Source of the DNA: Acidovorax sp. A79
GTDB lineage: Bacteria; Pseudomonadota; Gammaproteobacteria; Burkholderiales; Burkholderiaceae_C
Assembly (NCBI RefSeq): GCF_041154505.1
Contig: NZ_AP028672.1
Span: 4,318,501 to 4,382,500, forward strand
Direction of reading: 5' to 3'
Length of the DNA: 64,000 nt
Shown here: positions 22,804 through 32,622 of the stretch, piece after piece
How positions within the stretch are numbered: the first letter of the stretch is position 1
Layout: each line of letters starts with the position of its first letter
Notes under the pieces: generated by a model
The model's database searches: none
What the model saw: only the letters and a program-made list of their open reading frames with translations
Told to the model about the DNA's origin: nothing
Position numbers and translations under genes: made by a program

Positions 22804-23046
22804 ATGACCGCAGACCAACTCAAAGACATCATCGCCGCCGGCCTGGCCTGCGAGCACATCGCGCTCAAGGGTGACGGCCGCCACTGGTACGCCACCATCG
22901 TCTCGGCCGAGTTCGACGGCCGGCGCGCCATCCAGCGGCACCAGCGCGTGTACGCCACGCTGGGCGCCAAAATGCACACCGACGAGGTGCATGCGCTGTC
23001 GATGAAGACCTTCACGCCCGCTGAATGGGCCGCGCAGCCCCGGTGA
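22804..23046 (+). CDS. ibaG: BolA/IbaG family protein
   Basis: Proteins of this family partner with monothiol glutaredoxins in Fe-S handling and are linked to the acid-stress and envelope response. The 80-aa product has the family core DGRHWYATIVSAEFDGRRAIQRHQRVY and the C-terminal motif VHALSMKTFTP. Its place just before murA matches the E. coli mla-ibaG-murA order. A family A repeat fills the gap to murA. Confidence 0.9.
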   Translation: MTADQLKDIIAAGLACEHIALKGDGRHWYATIVSAEFDGRRAIQRHQRVYATLGAKMHTDEVHALSMKTFTPAEWAAQPR

Positions 23047-23048
23047 TT

Positions 23049-23112
23049 GCTGGAATGCTCCTCTTTTAATAGCTGCCTGCGCTTGATGGAAAAGCGCTGG
23101 CGGCACTTTTTA
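23049..23112 (+). repeat. Family A repeat, copy A1 (ibaG-murA)
   Basis: AATAGCTGCCTGCGCTTG, loop, AAAGCGCTGGCGGCACTTTTT: a palindrome with a mostly conserved right arm. It begins within a few bases of the ibaG stop and ends about 20 bp before the murA ATG. Confidence 0.85.
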
Positions 23113-23132
23113 TTCATATTTCTGGTTTCGAG

Positions 23133-24403
<1,271 letters not shown>

Positions 24404-24407
<4 letters not shown>

Positions 24408-25063
24408 GCAGCAGCATGATTACCCTGGCGCTTTCCAAAGGCCGCATCTTCGACGAAACCCTGCCTTTGCTCGCCGCCGCCGGCATCGAGGTGCTGGAAG
24501 ACCCCGAAAAGTCGCGCAAGCTGATCCTGCCCACCAACCAGCCCAACGTGCGCGTGGTGCTGGTGCGCGCGACCGATGTGCCCACCTACGTGCAGTACGG
24601 CGGCGCCGACATCGGCGTGACCGGCAAGGACACGCTCATCGAACACGGCGGCCAGGGCCTGTACCAGCCGCTGGACCTGCAGATCGCCAAGTGCCGCGTG
24701 AGCGTGGCCGTGCGCAACGATTTCGACTACGCCCGTGCCGTCAAGCAGGGTTCGCGCCTGAAGGTCGCCACCAAGTACACCAGCATCGCGCGCGACTTCT
24801 TCGCGACCAAGGGCGTGCACGTGGACATGATCAAGCTCTACGGCAGCATGGAACTCGCACCGCTCACCGGGCTGGCCGATGCCATCGTGGACCTGGTCTC
24901 CACCGGCAACACGCTCAAGGCCAACCACCTGGTGGAGGTCGAGCGCATCATGGACATCAGCTCGCACCTCGTGGTCAACCAGGCCGCGCTCAAGCTCAAG
25001 CAGGCGCCGCTGCGCCGCATCATCGATGCGTTCGCCTCGGCCATTCCTGCGGAAAAGAATTGA
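24404..25063 (+). CDS. hisG: ATP phosphoribosyltransferase, short form
   Basis: HisG catalyses the first step of histidine synthesis (ATP + PRPP). The 219-aa product ([16 protein letters not shown] at the start, the PRPP loop [14 protein letters not shown] near residue 165) lacks the C-terminal ACT-like regulatory domain of the long form. Short HisG needs the HisRS-like partner HisZ for activity and feedback; hisZ is not in this window and is expected elsewhere. It overlaps murA by 4 bp. Confidence 0.96.
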
Positions 25064-25085
25064 CCCCCACCCACTGACTGACACT

Positions 25086-26468
25086 ATGACTCTGGTAGCT
25101 GCTCCCGCCCGTCTGTCCACCGCTGCGGCCACTTTCGAGGCTGATTTCGCAGCCCGACTGCACTGGTCGGCCGACACCGACGCGGCCATCGAGCAGCGCG
25201 TGGCCGACATCCTGGCCGACGTGCAAAAGCGCGGTGACGCCGCGGTGCTGGAGTACACCGCCCGTTTCGATGGCCTCTCGGCCCCCGATATGGCGGCGCT
25301 CGAGCTGACCCAGGCCGACTTCAAGGCCGCGTTCGACGCCATTCCAGAGGCCCAGCGCGACGCGCTGCAGGCTGCCGCCCAGCGCGTGCGCAGCTACCAC
25401 GAGGCGCAAAAGAAGGCCTCGGGCGAGAGCTGGAGCTACCGCGACGAGGACGGCACGCTGCTGGGCCAGAAGGTCACGCCGCTGGACCGCGTGGGCATCT
25501 ACGTGCCCGGCGGCAAGGCCGCGTACCCGTCCAGCCTGCTGATGAACGCCATCCCGGCCCACGTGGCGGGGGTGCAGGAAATCATCATGGTCGTGCCCAC
25601 ACCGGTGCGCGGCAGCGTGGCCACCGGTGGAACGGGCGAGGGCACTTCGACGAAGGGCGAGCGCAACGAACTGGTGCTGGCCGCCGCCTACGTGGCGGGC
25701 GTCACGCGCGCCTTCACCATCGGCGGCGCGCAGGCCGTGGCCGCGCTGGCGTACGGCACCGAAACCGTGCCCAAGGTGGACAAGATCACCGGCCCCGGCA
25801 ACGCCTACGTGGCCAGCGCCAAGAAGCGCGTGTTCGGCACGGTGGGCATCGACATGATCGCGGGCCCCAGCGAAATCCTGGTGCTGGCCGACGGCAGCAC
25901 GCCGCCCGACTGGGTGGCGATGGACCTGTTTTCACAGGCCGAACACGACGAGCTGGCCCAGAGCATCCTGCTGTGCCCCGACGCCGCCTACCTCGACGCC
26001 GTGCAGCGCGAGATCGACCGCCTTCTGCCCACCATGCCGCGCGCCGAGATCATCGCCAAGAGCCTCACCGGCCGGGGCGCGCTGATCCTCACCAAGGACA
26101 TGGAAGAAGCCTGCGCCATCAGCAACCGCATCGCACCGGAACACCTGGAGGTGAGCAGCACCGACCCACACCGCTGGGAGCCGCTGCTGCGCCACGCGGG
26201 CGCGATCTTCCTGGGGGCGTATACCTCCGAGAGCCTGGGCGACTACTGCGCGGGCCCCAACCACGTGCTGCCCACCAGCGGCACCGCACGCTTCTCGTCG
26301 CCCCTGGGCGTGTACGACTTCCAGAAGCGCAGCAGCCTCATCGAGGTGAGCGAGGCCGGTGCCCAGGTGCTGGGCACCATCGCGGCCGAGCTGGCCTATG
26401 GCGAGGGCCTGCAGGCCCACGCGCAGGCGGCAGAGATGCGGCTGACGACGCCTCTCAAGCCGCGCTGA
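25086..26468 (+). CDS. hisD: Histidinol dehydrogenase
   Basis: HisD carries out the last two oxidations, histidinol to histidine, with Zn and NAD. The 460-aa product has [22 protein letters not shown], the signature [23 protein letters not shown] with metal-binding residues, and the C-terminal [20 protein letters not shown]. Compared with the usual family pattern, a ~15-residue Gly/Thr-rich loop ([17 protein letters not shown]) sits between MVVPTP and the LVLAAAY helix. ATG 25086 is used; upstream in-frame codons overlap hisG. Its 3' end overlaps the convergent DUF2917 gene by 14 bp. Confidence 0.96.
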   Translation: MTLVAAPARLSTAAATFEADFAARLHWSADTDAAIEQRVADILADVQKRGDAAVLEYTARFDGLSAPDMAALELTQADFKAAFDAIPEAQRDALQAAAQRVRSYHEAQKKASGESWSYRDEDGTLLGQKVTPLDRVGIYVPGGKAAYPSSLLMNAIPAHVAGVQEIIMVVPTPVRGSVATGGTGEGTSTKGERNELVLAAAYVAGVTRAFTIGGAQAVAALAYGTETVPKVDKITGPGNAYVASAKKRVFGTVGIDMIAGPSEILVLADGSTPPDWVAMDLFSQAEHDELAQSILLCPDAAYLDAVQREIDRLLPTMPRAEIIAKSLTGRGALILTKDMEEACAISNRIAPEHLEVSSTDPHRWEPLLRHAGAIFLGAYTSESLGDYCAGPNHVLPTSGTARFSSPLGVYDFQKRSSLIEVSEAGAQVLGTIAAELAYGEGLQAHAQAAEMRLTTPLKPR

Positions 26469-26871
26469 TCGCACCCCGTGGCAGGGTGCCTGGCGCGGGT
26501 GCCGTCGCCTTGGGCTGAGAGGCTGCAGCGGGGGCGGGCGGGCAGGAGGCGGCCCCTGCCACGGACCGGTGCTTCGCCCAGTTCAGGCGGGCGGGCCGGT
26601 GGCCTTCGGCGCTCACGCGCAGCCGCACGGGCCCGGTGAACGACAGGCGCTGGCCGGCCTCCAGGAAATAGTCTTCCAGCAGGCCGTCGCAGGTCACCCA
26701 CACGCGGCCTTGTTCCACTTCGAGCAGGGCCATGTCGCCCGCACGGAAGTCCAGCACCTGGACGGCCTGCAGCGGCGGCAGCGGCTGGCGCTTCCATTGC
26801 AGGGTGAGCGGGACCGCTGGCTGGGTCGGCAGAGCGGGCGACGGGAGGGTGGGGGTGTGCAGCGAGTTCAT
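26455..26871 (-). CDS. DUF2917 family protein
   Basis: Function unknown. The 138-aa product has the small beta-rich DUF2917 core at about residues 38-90 ([36 protein letters not shown] in short form: GRVWVT...DYFLEAGQ), flanked by Pro/Ala-rich low-complexity ends. It is transcribed away from the MocR gene, and the shared 151-bp region holds an array of CTGTACTGG sites. It is convergent with hisD and overlaps its stop. The divergent MocR regulator probably controls it (inference). Confidence 0.78.
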   Translation of the reverse strand: MNSLHTPTLPSPALPTQPAVPLTLQWKRQPLPPLQAVQVLDFRAGDMALLEVEQGRVWVTCDGLLEDYFLEAGQRLSFTGPVRLRVSAEGHRPARLNWAKHRSVAGAASCPPAPAAASQPKATAPAPGTLPRGAISAA

Positions 26872-26929
26872 GCCTTCACTGTGCGGCCACCCGCCGTGCG
26901 CCGCCAGCCACAGGCATGGACCATCTGGG

Positions 26930-27014
26930 CCAGTACAGAACCATGTACCAGCCCATCTGTACTGGTTGTACTGGCCCGCCTCTGTACTGTCTGCCGGCCA
27001 GGGTGCCAGTACAG
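26930..27014. promoter_or_regulatory. Six-site CTGTACTGG operator array
   Basis: Copies of a 9-mer: CCAGTACAG 26930-26938 (reverse), ATGTACCAG 26943-26951 (degenerate, reverse), CTGTACTGG 26957-26965, TTGTACTGG 26966-26974 (directly abutting), CTGTACTGT 26982-26990, and CCAGTACAG 27006-27014 (reverse). It lies between the divergent starts of DUF2917 and mocR, as expected for a MocR operator. Confidence 0.7.
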
Positions 27015-27022
27015 AATGCAGC

Positions 27023-28477
27023 ATGGCCACCGATGACGCACCCCCGCTGTACCTGCAGATCGCCGAGCAGCTCGCGCAGCTGATCCGCAATGGCACCCTG
27101 GCGCGCGGCGAAAAGCTGCCGTCGGTGCGCGAGCTGGCGCGCCAGCATGCCGTGGCGCAGACCACGGTGGTGCAGGCCTACCACTGGCTCGAGGATGCAC
27201 GCCTGATCACCGCGCGCCCGCGCTCGGGCTTCTTCGTGGCGGCGCGCCCGGTGAGCCTGCCCGAGCCCAGCACGCCGCGCCCCCTGCGCCGTCCGCGCGA
27301 GGTGTCGGTGGACTGGCTGGGCCAGCGCATCCTGGGCCGCAACCAGCCGGTGGACATGATCTCGTACAGCAGCGGCACGCCCGGCCCCGAGCTGTTCAAC
27401 CCCGACCGCGTGCGCCGCGCCGTGGTGCGCGCCGCGCAGCGCCACCGCAACCTGCTGTGCACCTACCCCAGCTCCTCGGGCCACGAAGACGCCCGCCGCG
27501 CCATCGCGCGCTACGCCGTGGGCCTGGGCTGCAGCCTCGACCCCGAGAACATCGTGGTCACCGGCGGCTGCATGGACTCCATTGCGCTGTGCCTGCGCGC
27601 CGTCACCCAGCCGGGCGACGTGGTGGCGCTGGAGTCGCCCACGCATTTCTCCTTTCTGGAGGTGCTGCAGGGCCTGCACCTCAAGGCGCTGGAAATTCCC
27701 ACCCACCCGCGCAACGGCCTGTCGCTGGATGCGCTGCAGCTGGCGCTGGAAACCCAGCCGGTCAAGGCCGTGATGATCGTCCCCACGCTCAGCAACCCGC
27801 TGGGCAGCTGCATGCCGCAGGCTGAGCGCAAGCGCCTGGCGCAGATGGCGGCGCGCCATGGCATGGCGGTGATCGAGGACGCGATCTACAACGACCTCGT
27901 GGAGGTGGACGAGATGCGCCGCACCGTCAAGTCGTACGACACCACGGGCCACGTGATGCTGTGCGATTCGTTTTCCAAGACGCTGGCGCCGGGCCTGCGC
28001 CTGGGCTGGCTGGAAGCCGGGCGCTGGGCCGACAAGCTGCGCGCCATCAAGGACCTGCAGGCAGGCGGGCAGTCGGCCGTGCTGGAGCTGGCGCTGGCCG
28101 ACCTCATCACCCAGGCCGGCCATGCCGCCGCGATGCGCCAGCTGCGCGCGGCCGTGGCCGCGCGCATGGACGAGGTGCGCCGCATCATCGCCGCGCACTT
28201 TCCGCAGGGCACCCGGGTGAGCGACCCGCCCGGCGGGCTGCTGCTGTGGCTGGAGCTGCCGCGCGCGCTCGATTCGGTGCAGCTGCACGAGGCCTGCCTG
28301 GCGCAGCAGATCCTGATCGCGCCCGGCACGGTGTTCAGCGCCAGCGGGCGGTTTCGCAACTGCCTGCGCATTGGCGTGGGCGGTGACTGGTCGCCTGCCC
28401 ATCTGGCGGCCCTGCGCACCGTGGGCGACATGGCGTGCCAGATGCTGCGGGCAGGGACACAGCTCAAGGCCGCGTAA
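27023..28477 (+). CDS. MocR-type (GntR + aminotransferase) transcriptional regulator
   Basis: The 484-aa product has an N-terminal GntR winged helix (residues ~1-75: PLYLQIAEQLAQLIRNG, GEKLPSVRELARQHAVAQTTV) and a C-terminal fold-type I aminotransferase domain. The PLP lysine is Lys319 in SFSKTLAPGLRLGW. MocR proteins are usually PLP- or amino-compound-sensing regulators of a divergent gene, here DUF2917. A true aminotransferase function is less likely. The start at ATG 27023 is only 8 bp after the last operator site, so autoregulation is expected. It splits the his cluster. Confidence 0.9.
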   Translation: MATDDAPPLYLQIAEQLAQLIRNGTLARGEKLPSVRELARQHAVAQTTVVQAYHWLEDARLITARPRSGFFVAARPVSLPEPSTPRPLRRPREVSVDWLGQRILGRNQPVDMISYSSGTPGPELFNPDRVRRAVVRAAQRHRNLLCTYPSSSGHEDARRAIARYAVGLGCSLDPENIVVTGGCMDSIALCLRAVTQPGDVVALESPTHFSFLEVLQGLHLKALEIPTHPRNGLSLDALQLALETQPVKAVMIVPTLSNPLGSCMPQAERKRLAQMAARHGMAVIEDAIYNDLVEVDEMRRTVKSYDTTGHVMLCDSFSKTLAPGLRLGWLEAGRWADKLRAIKDLQAGGQSAVLELALADLITQAGHAAAMRQLRAAVAARMDEVRRIIAAHFPQGTRVSDPPGGLLLWLELPRALDSVQLHEACLAQQILIAPGTVFSASGRFRNCLRIGVGGDWSPAHLAALRTVGDMACQMLRAGTQLKAA

Positions 28478-28492
28478 CCGCCCAGAAAACAA

Positions 28493-28521
28493 CACGAAGT
28501 TCGTGGTGCACGAAGTTCGTG
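28493..28521. promoter_or_regulatory. Twin palindromic operator of the toxin-antitoxin operon
   Basis: Two identical 13-bp palindromes CACGAAGTTCGTG at 28493-28505 and 28509-28521, 16 bp apart start to start, overlap the promoter spacer. This layout suits cooperative binding by a ribbon-helix-helix antitoxin. Confidence 0.8.
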
Positions 28522-28527
28522 TAATAT
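28522..28527 (+). promoter_or_regulatory. -10 hexamer of the toxin-antitoxin operon
   Basis: TAATAT ends 7 bp before the antitoxin ATG at 28535, leaving room for almost no leader and no Shine-Dalgarno sequence. The -35 is weak (TTCGTG within the first palindrome). Confidence 0.6.
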
Positions 28528-28534
28528 TTCAGCC

Positions 28535-28759
28535 ATGAAAAACATCACCGTGACCATGGACGACACCGTTGCCGAATGGGTGCGCGTGGAAGCCGCCAGG
28601 CGCGGCAGCAGCGTCTCGCGCCTGCTGGGGGAATGGCTGGCCGAAAAGATGCGCCAGGAAGACGCTTACGCCCAGGCCATGCGCGAGGCGCTGGGGTTCG
28701 AATCCTGGGGCGCGTCCAGCGGACCGTACGTGCCCCGCGAGACCCTGTTTCTGCGCTGA
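28535..28759 (+). CDS. Ribbon-helix-helix antitoxin (VapB-like)
   Basis: The 74-aa product has a short N-terminal strand (KNITVTMDD) and two helices (TVAEWVRVEAARRG, SVSRLLGEWLAEKM) typical of ribbon-helix-helix DNA binders, then a C-terminal tail (about 45-74) that would wrap the toxin. It is followed after 14 bp by a PIN-domain gene and preceded by twin palindromes, which makes a type II antitoxin the best reading. There is no Shine-Dalgarno sequence; a leaderless start is likely. Confidence 0.82.
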   Translation: MKNITVTMDDTVAEWVRVEAARRGSSVSRLLGEWLAEKMRQEDAYAQAMREALGFESWGASSGPYVPRETLFLR

Positions 28760-28773
28760 GCGGTGCAATACCC

Positions 28774-29226
28774 ATGAGCACCGTCCCCATCTTTGTCGAT
28801 ACCGAAATCCTGCTGGCCAGCGTGGACGACCGCGACGCCGAGCGCCAGGCGCGGGCCCGCGAATGGATCGGTTTTTGCTGGCAGACGCGCAGCGGCCGCA
28901 TCAGCTCGCAGGTGCTCAACGAGCTGTACAACCAGGCGATCCAGCGCTTTGACGGCCCGCAGGTGCTGCAGCAGGTGCGCGCCCAGGTGCGCCGCCTGCG
29001 CGTGTGGCTGCCGCCGCACCTCGATTCCTACACCGTGGACGGCGCCTGGGACCTGCAGGACCGCTACCGCCTGGGCTACTGGGATGCGCTCATCCTCTCG
29101 TCCGCCCACCAGCAGGGCTGCCGCTACCTGTTGACCGAAGCCCTGCCGCACGGCGAGCCCCTGGACGCCGTGCGCCCCATCAACCCGTTTCTCATCACCC
29201 CCAACGAACTGGACACCACCGAATGA
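28774..29226 (+). CDS. PIN-domain toxin (VapC-like ribonuclease)
   Basis: PIN toxins are Mg-dependent ribonucleases, often cutting tRNA or rRNA. The 150-aa product has the acidic quartet: Asp9 (IFVDTEIL), Glu50 (QVLNELYNQ), Asp104 (GYWDALILSSA) and a further acidic residue, Glu122 (YLLTEAL) in place of the commoner Asp. The length is normal and the frame intact, so the toxin is probably functional. ATG 28774 is used rather than an upstream in-frame codon inside the antitoxin gene. Its stop overlaps the hisC start (ATGA), which couples a toxin gene to a biosynthetic gene. Confidence 0.85.
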   Translation: MSTVPIFVDTEILLASVDDRDAERQARAREWIGFCWQTRSGRISSQVLNELYNQAIQRFDGPQVLQQVRAQVRRLRVWLPPHLDSYTVDGAWDLQDRYRLGYWDALILSSAHQQGCRYLLTEALPHGEPLDAVRPINPFLITPNELDTTE

Positions 29227-30344
29227 CTACTCCCGCGTCGTCTCCCCTCCAGGCCCTGGCCCGCATCCGCCCCGACGTGCGCGCCATGCATGCCTACGGC
29301 GTGCAGCCTTCCGCCGGCATGCTCAAGATGGACGCGATGGAGAACCCGTTCCGCCTGCCCGCCCATCTGCAGGCCGCGCTGGGCCAGCGCCTGGGCGCGG
29401 TCGCGCTCAACCGCTACCCCGGCGACCGCCTGCTGGACCTGAAGGCCTCGCTGGCCCAATACGCCGGCCTGCCCGAGGGCTACGGCATCGTGCTGGGCAA
29501 CGGCTCGGACGAGCTCATCACCCTGCTGGCCCTGGCCTGCGCGCAACCCGGCACGGGCCAGCGCGCCACCATGCTGGCGCCCATGCCGGGCTTCGTGATG
29601 TACCCGCTGTCCGCGCAACTGCAGGGCCTGGATTTTGTGGGTGTGCCGCTCACGCCCGATTTCGAGCTGGATGAGCCCGCCATGCTGGCCGCCATCGCGC
29701 AGCACAACCCCGCCATCACCTACATCGCCTACCCGAACAACCCCACGGCCACGCTGTGGGACGAGGGCGCGGTGCAGCGCATCGTCGACGCCGCGGGCGC
29801 GCAGGGCGGCATCGTGGTCATGGACGAGGCCTACCAGCCCTTTGCCAGCCGCACCTTCATCGACCGCATGCGGGCCGAGCCAGCCCGCAACGCCCACGTG
29901 CTGCTCATGCGCACGCTCAGCAAGTTCGGCCTGGCGGGCGTGCGCCTGGGCTACCTCATCGGCCCCGCCGCGTTCGTGAGCGAGATCGACAAGGTGCGCC
30001 CGCCCTACAACGTGAGCGTGCTCAACTGCGAGGCCGCGCTGTTCGCGCTGGAGCACGCCGACGTGTTCGCCGGGCAGGCCGCCGAGATCCGCGCCGAGCG
30101 CACCAAGCTCCTGGCGGCCCTGCGGCAGATGCCCGGCATCGAAAAATGCTGGGACAGCGAGGCCAACATGATCCTGATCCGCGTGGCGGATTCCGCCCGG
30201 GCGTACGAGGGCATGAAAAACCGCAAGGTCCTGGTCAAGAACGTTTCTACAATGCACCCATTGCTGGCCAACTGCCTGCGCCTCACGGTGGGCGCCGCCT
30301 CCGACAACGCGCAGATGCTCGCCGCCCTGCAAGCCTCCCTATGA
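29223..30344 (+). CDS. hisC: Histidinol-phosphate aminotransferase
   Basis: HisC transaminates imidazole-acetol phosphate. The 373-aa product has [11 protein letters not shown] near the N-terminus, [16 protein letters not shown] and the PLP lysine in [15 protein letters not shown], all standard for HisC. ATG 29223 overlaps the toxin stop by 4 bp, and the gene's own stop overlaps hisB. Separation from hisD by five kilobases' worth of unrelated promoters and genes is not present, only about 2.75 kb, but transcription may now start at the toxin-antitoxin promoter. Confidence 0.95.
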   Translation: MTTPASSPLQALARIRPDVRAMHAYGVQPSAGMLKMDAMENPFRLPAHLQAALGQRLGAVALNRYPGDRLLDLKASLAQYAGLPEGYGIVLGNGSDELITLLALACAQPGTGQRATMLAPMPGFVMYPLSAQLQGLDFVGVPLTPDFELDEPAMLAAIAQHNPAITYIAYPNNPTATLWDEGAVQRIVDAAGAQGGIVVMDEAYQPFASRTFIDRMRAEPARNAHVLLMRTLSKFGLAGVRLGYLIGPAAFVSEIDKVRPPYNVSVLNCEAALFALEHADVFAGQAAEIRAERTKLLAALRQMPGIEKCWDSEANMILIRVADSARAYEGMKNRKVLVKNVSTMHPLLANCLRLTVGAASDNAQMLAALQASL

Positions 30345-30976
30345 CTTCCTCCGCACTCGTCACTTCCGCAACACCCGATCCCCTGGCCGACCGCATCGCC
30401 GAGGTCAGCCGCAACACTGCCGAGACGCGCATCCGCGTGCGCATCAACCTCGACGGCACGGGCCAGGCCAAGCTTTCCACCGGCATCGGCTTCTTCGACC
30501 ACATGCTCGACCAGATCGCCCGCCACGGCCTGATCGACCTCGACATCGACTGCGAAGGCGACCTGCACATCGATGGCCACCACACGGTCGAAGATGTGGG
30601 CATCACGCTGGGCCAGGCCTTTGCGCGCGCCGTGGGCGACAAGAAGGGCATCCGCCGCTACGGCCACGCCTACGTGCCGCTGGACGAAGCGCTGTCGCGC
30701 GTGGTGGTGGATTTCTCGGGCCGCCCGGGGCTGCACATCGACGTGAAGTTCACGGCCGGCAGCATCGGCCAGCTCGATACGCAGCTGGTGTACGAGTTCT
30801 TCCAGGGCTTCGTGAACCACGCGGGCGTCACGCTGCACATCGACAATCTCAAGGGCATCAATGCCCACCACCAGTGCGAGACCATCTTCAAGGCCTTCGG
30901 GCGCACGCTGCGCGCGGCGCTGGAGCGCGATCCGCGCTCGGTGGGCGTCATTCCGTCCACCAAGGGCTCCTTGTGA
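30341..30976 (+). CDS. hisB: Imidazoleglycerol-phosphate dehydratase
   Basis: HisB dehydrates IGP to imidazole-acetol phosphate at a di-Mn site. The 211-aa product is the dehydratase only (no N-terminal histidinol phosphatase domain as in E. coli). Metal-binding motifs [23 protein letters not shown] and [16 protein letters not shown] are present. A separate histidinol phosphatase must be encoded elsewhere. The stop is followed directly by a family A repeat. Confidence 0.96.
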   Translation: MTSSALVTSATPDPLADRIAEVSRNTAETRIRVRINLDGTGQAKLSTGIGFFDHMLDQIARHGLIDLDIDCEGDLHIDGHHTVEDVGITLGQAFARAVGDKKGIRRYGHAYVPLDEALSRVVVDFSGRPGLHIDVKFTAGSIGQLDTQLVYEFFQGFVNHAGVTLHIDNLKGINAHHQCETIFKAFGRTLRAALERDPRSVGVIPSTKGSL

Positions 30977-31030
30977 AATTTTTGAGCCAGATCAAGCGCT
31001 AACGCTTGATGAATAAGCGCCAATAGCTAT
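30977..31030 (-). repeat. Family A repeat, copy A2 (hisB-hisH)
   Basis: Reverse orientation: on the minus strand ATAGCTATTGGCGCTT, loop, CAAGCG. It starts at the base after the hisB stop and its outer arm runs into the first bases of hisH (ATG 31029). Confidence 0.8.
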
Positions 31031-31706
31031 GAATATGGAAGCAAAAACCGTTGCGGTCGTGGACTACGGCATGGGCAACCTGCGCTCGGTGTCGCAGGCC
31101 GTGCAGGCCGCCGCAGAGGGCACCGGCTGGACCGTGGTCGTCACGCAGCGTCCCGAGGACGTGCGCGCGGCGCAGCGCATCGTGCTGCCGGGGCAGGGCG
31201 CCATGCCCGACTGCATGCGCGAGCTGCGCGAATCCGGCCTGCAGGAATCCGTGCTCGAAGCGGCTGCCGCCAAGCCGATGTTCGGCGTGTGCGTGGGCAT
31301 GCAGATGCTGCTGGACCACAGTGCCGAGGGCCCCCATGGAGGAACGCCCGGCCTGTCGCTGATCCACGGCGATGTGCGCAAGTTCGACCTGGCGGGCCGC
31401 ACCCAGCCCGACGGCAGCCGCTACAAGGTGCCCCAGATGGGCTGGAACCAGGTGCGCCAGGTGCCGCACGCGGGCAAGGTGCACCCGGTGTGGGCCGGCG
31501 TGCCCGACCACAGCTACTTCTACTTCGTGCACAGTTTCTATGCGGTGCCGCGAGACGCGGCCCACTGCGCGGGGCAGGCGGACTACGGCGGTGTGTTCGC
31601 CGCCGCCGTTGCGCGCGATAATATTTTCGCCACGCAATTTCACCCTGAAAAGAGCGCGGAGCACGGCCTGGCCCTGTACCGCAATTTTCTGCACTGGAAT
31701 CCCTAA
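31029..31706 (+). CDS. hisH: Imidazole glycerol phosphate synthase glutaminase subunit
   Basis: HisH hydrolyses glutamine and channels ammonia to HisF. The 225-aa product has the nucleophile Cys in [10 protein letters not shown] and the His/Glu pair in [11 protein letters not shown] 31029 lies at the edge of a family A repeat (AGCTATG); ATG 31035, two codons in, is an alternative. No Shine-Dalgarno sequence is visible for either. Confidence 0.95.
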   Translation: MNMEAKTVAVVDYGMGNLRSVSQAVQAAAEGTGWTVVVTQRPEDVRAAQRIVLPGQGAMPDCMRELRESGLQESVLEAAAAKPMFGVCVGMQMLLDHSAEGPHGGTPGLSLIHGDVRKFDLAGRTQPDGSRYKVPQMGWNQVRQVPHAGKVHPVWAGVPDHSYFYFVHSFYAVPRDAAHCAGQADYGGVFAAAVARDNIFATQFHPEKSAEHGLALYRNFLHWNP

Positions 31707-31762
31707 TCCAACCCGTTCGGGCCGAGCCCTGCCTCGCCCTTTTCCTCCCGAACTTCACCACC

Positions 31763-32503
31763 ATGCTGCTCATCCCCGCCATCGACCTCAAGGACGGCCA
31801 CTGCGTACGCCTCAAGCAAGGCGATATGGACCAATCCACCACCTTCGGAGAAGACCCTGCCGCCATGGCGCGCAAGTGGGTGGATGCCGGTGCGCGCCGC
31901 CTGCACCTGGTGGACCTGAACGGCGCCTTCGCGGGCGTGCCCAAGAACTACACCGCCATCAAGTCCATCCTCCAGGAGGTGGGCGACGACATCCCGGTGC
32001 AGCTCGGCGGCGGCATCCGTGACCTGGACACCATCGAGAAATACATCGACGGCGGCCTGCGCTACGTGATCATCGGCACGGCGGCGGTCAAGAACCCCGG
32101 CTTCCTGAAGGACGCGTGCAGTGCCTTTGGCGGCCACATCATCGTCGGCCTGGATGCCAAGGACGGCAAGGTGGCCACCGACGGCTGGAGCAAGCTCACG
32201 GGCCACGAGGTCGTGGACCTGGCCAGGAAGTTCGAGGACTGGGGCGTCGAGTCCATCATCTACACCGACATCGGCCGCGACGGCATGCTCTCGGGCATCA
32301 ACATCGACGCGACGGTGAAGCTCGCGCAGTCGCTCTCCATCCCGGTGATCGCCTCGGGCGGCCTGTCCAACATGGCCGACATCGAACAGCTGTGCGCCGT
32401 CGAGGAAGAGGGTGTCGAAGGCGTGATCTGCGGCCGCGCCATCTACAGCGGCGACCTTGATTTCGCGGCAGCGCAGGCGCGCGCCGACGAGTTGAATGGA
32501 TAA
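31763..32503 (+). CDS. hisA: ProFAR isomerase
   Basis: HisA isomerises the aminoaldose ProFAR to PRFAR. The 246-aa (beta/alpha)8 protein begins [17 protein letters not shown] and has the matching half-barrel Asp residues ([17 protein letters not shown]). A family B repeat starts at the base after its TAA stop. Confidence 0.96.
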   Translation: MLLIPAIDLKDGHCVRLKQGDMDQSTTFGEDPAAMARKWVDAGARRLHLVDLNGAFAGVPKNYTAIKSILQEVGDDIPVQLGGGIRDLDTIEKYIDGGLRYVIIGTAAVKNPGFLKDACSAFGGHIIVGLDAKDGKVATDGWSKLTGHEVVDLARKFEDWGVESIIYTDIGRDGMLSGINIDATVKLAQSLSIPVIASGGLSNMADIEQLCAVEEEGVEGVICGRAIYSGDLDFAAAQARADELNG

Positions 32504-32600
32504 CCCCCTGAGCGGCGGCTGCGCCGCTTCCCCCAAGGGGGACGACGCCAGTGGCCTGGCGAAGCCAGTTCCACGGCGTCCGCTGGCCTCGGCAACGCCC
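32504..32600 (+). repeat. Family B repeat, copy B1 (hisA-hisF)
   Basis: Starts CCCCCTGAGCGGCGGCTGCG directly after the hisA stop, then TTCCCCCAAGGGGGACG (a hairpin), GTGGCCTGGCGAAGCCAG and TTCCACGGCGTC. Same orientation as hisA. Confidence 0.85.
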
Positions 32601-32622
32601 CATCCACGAATCGCTGACTGAC

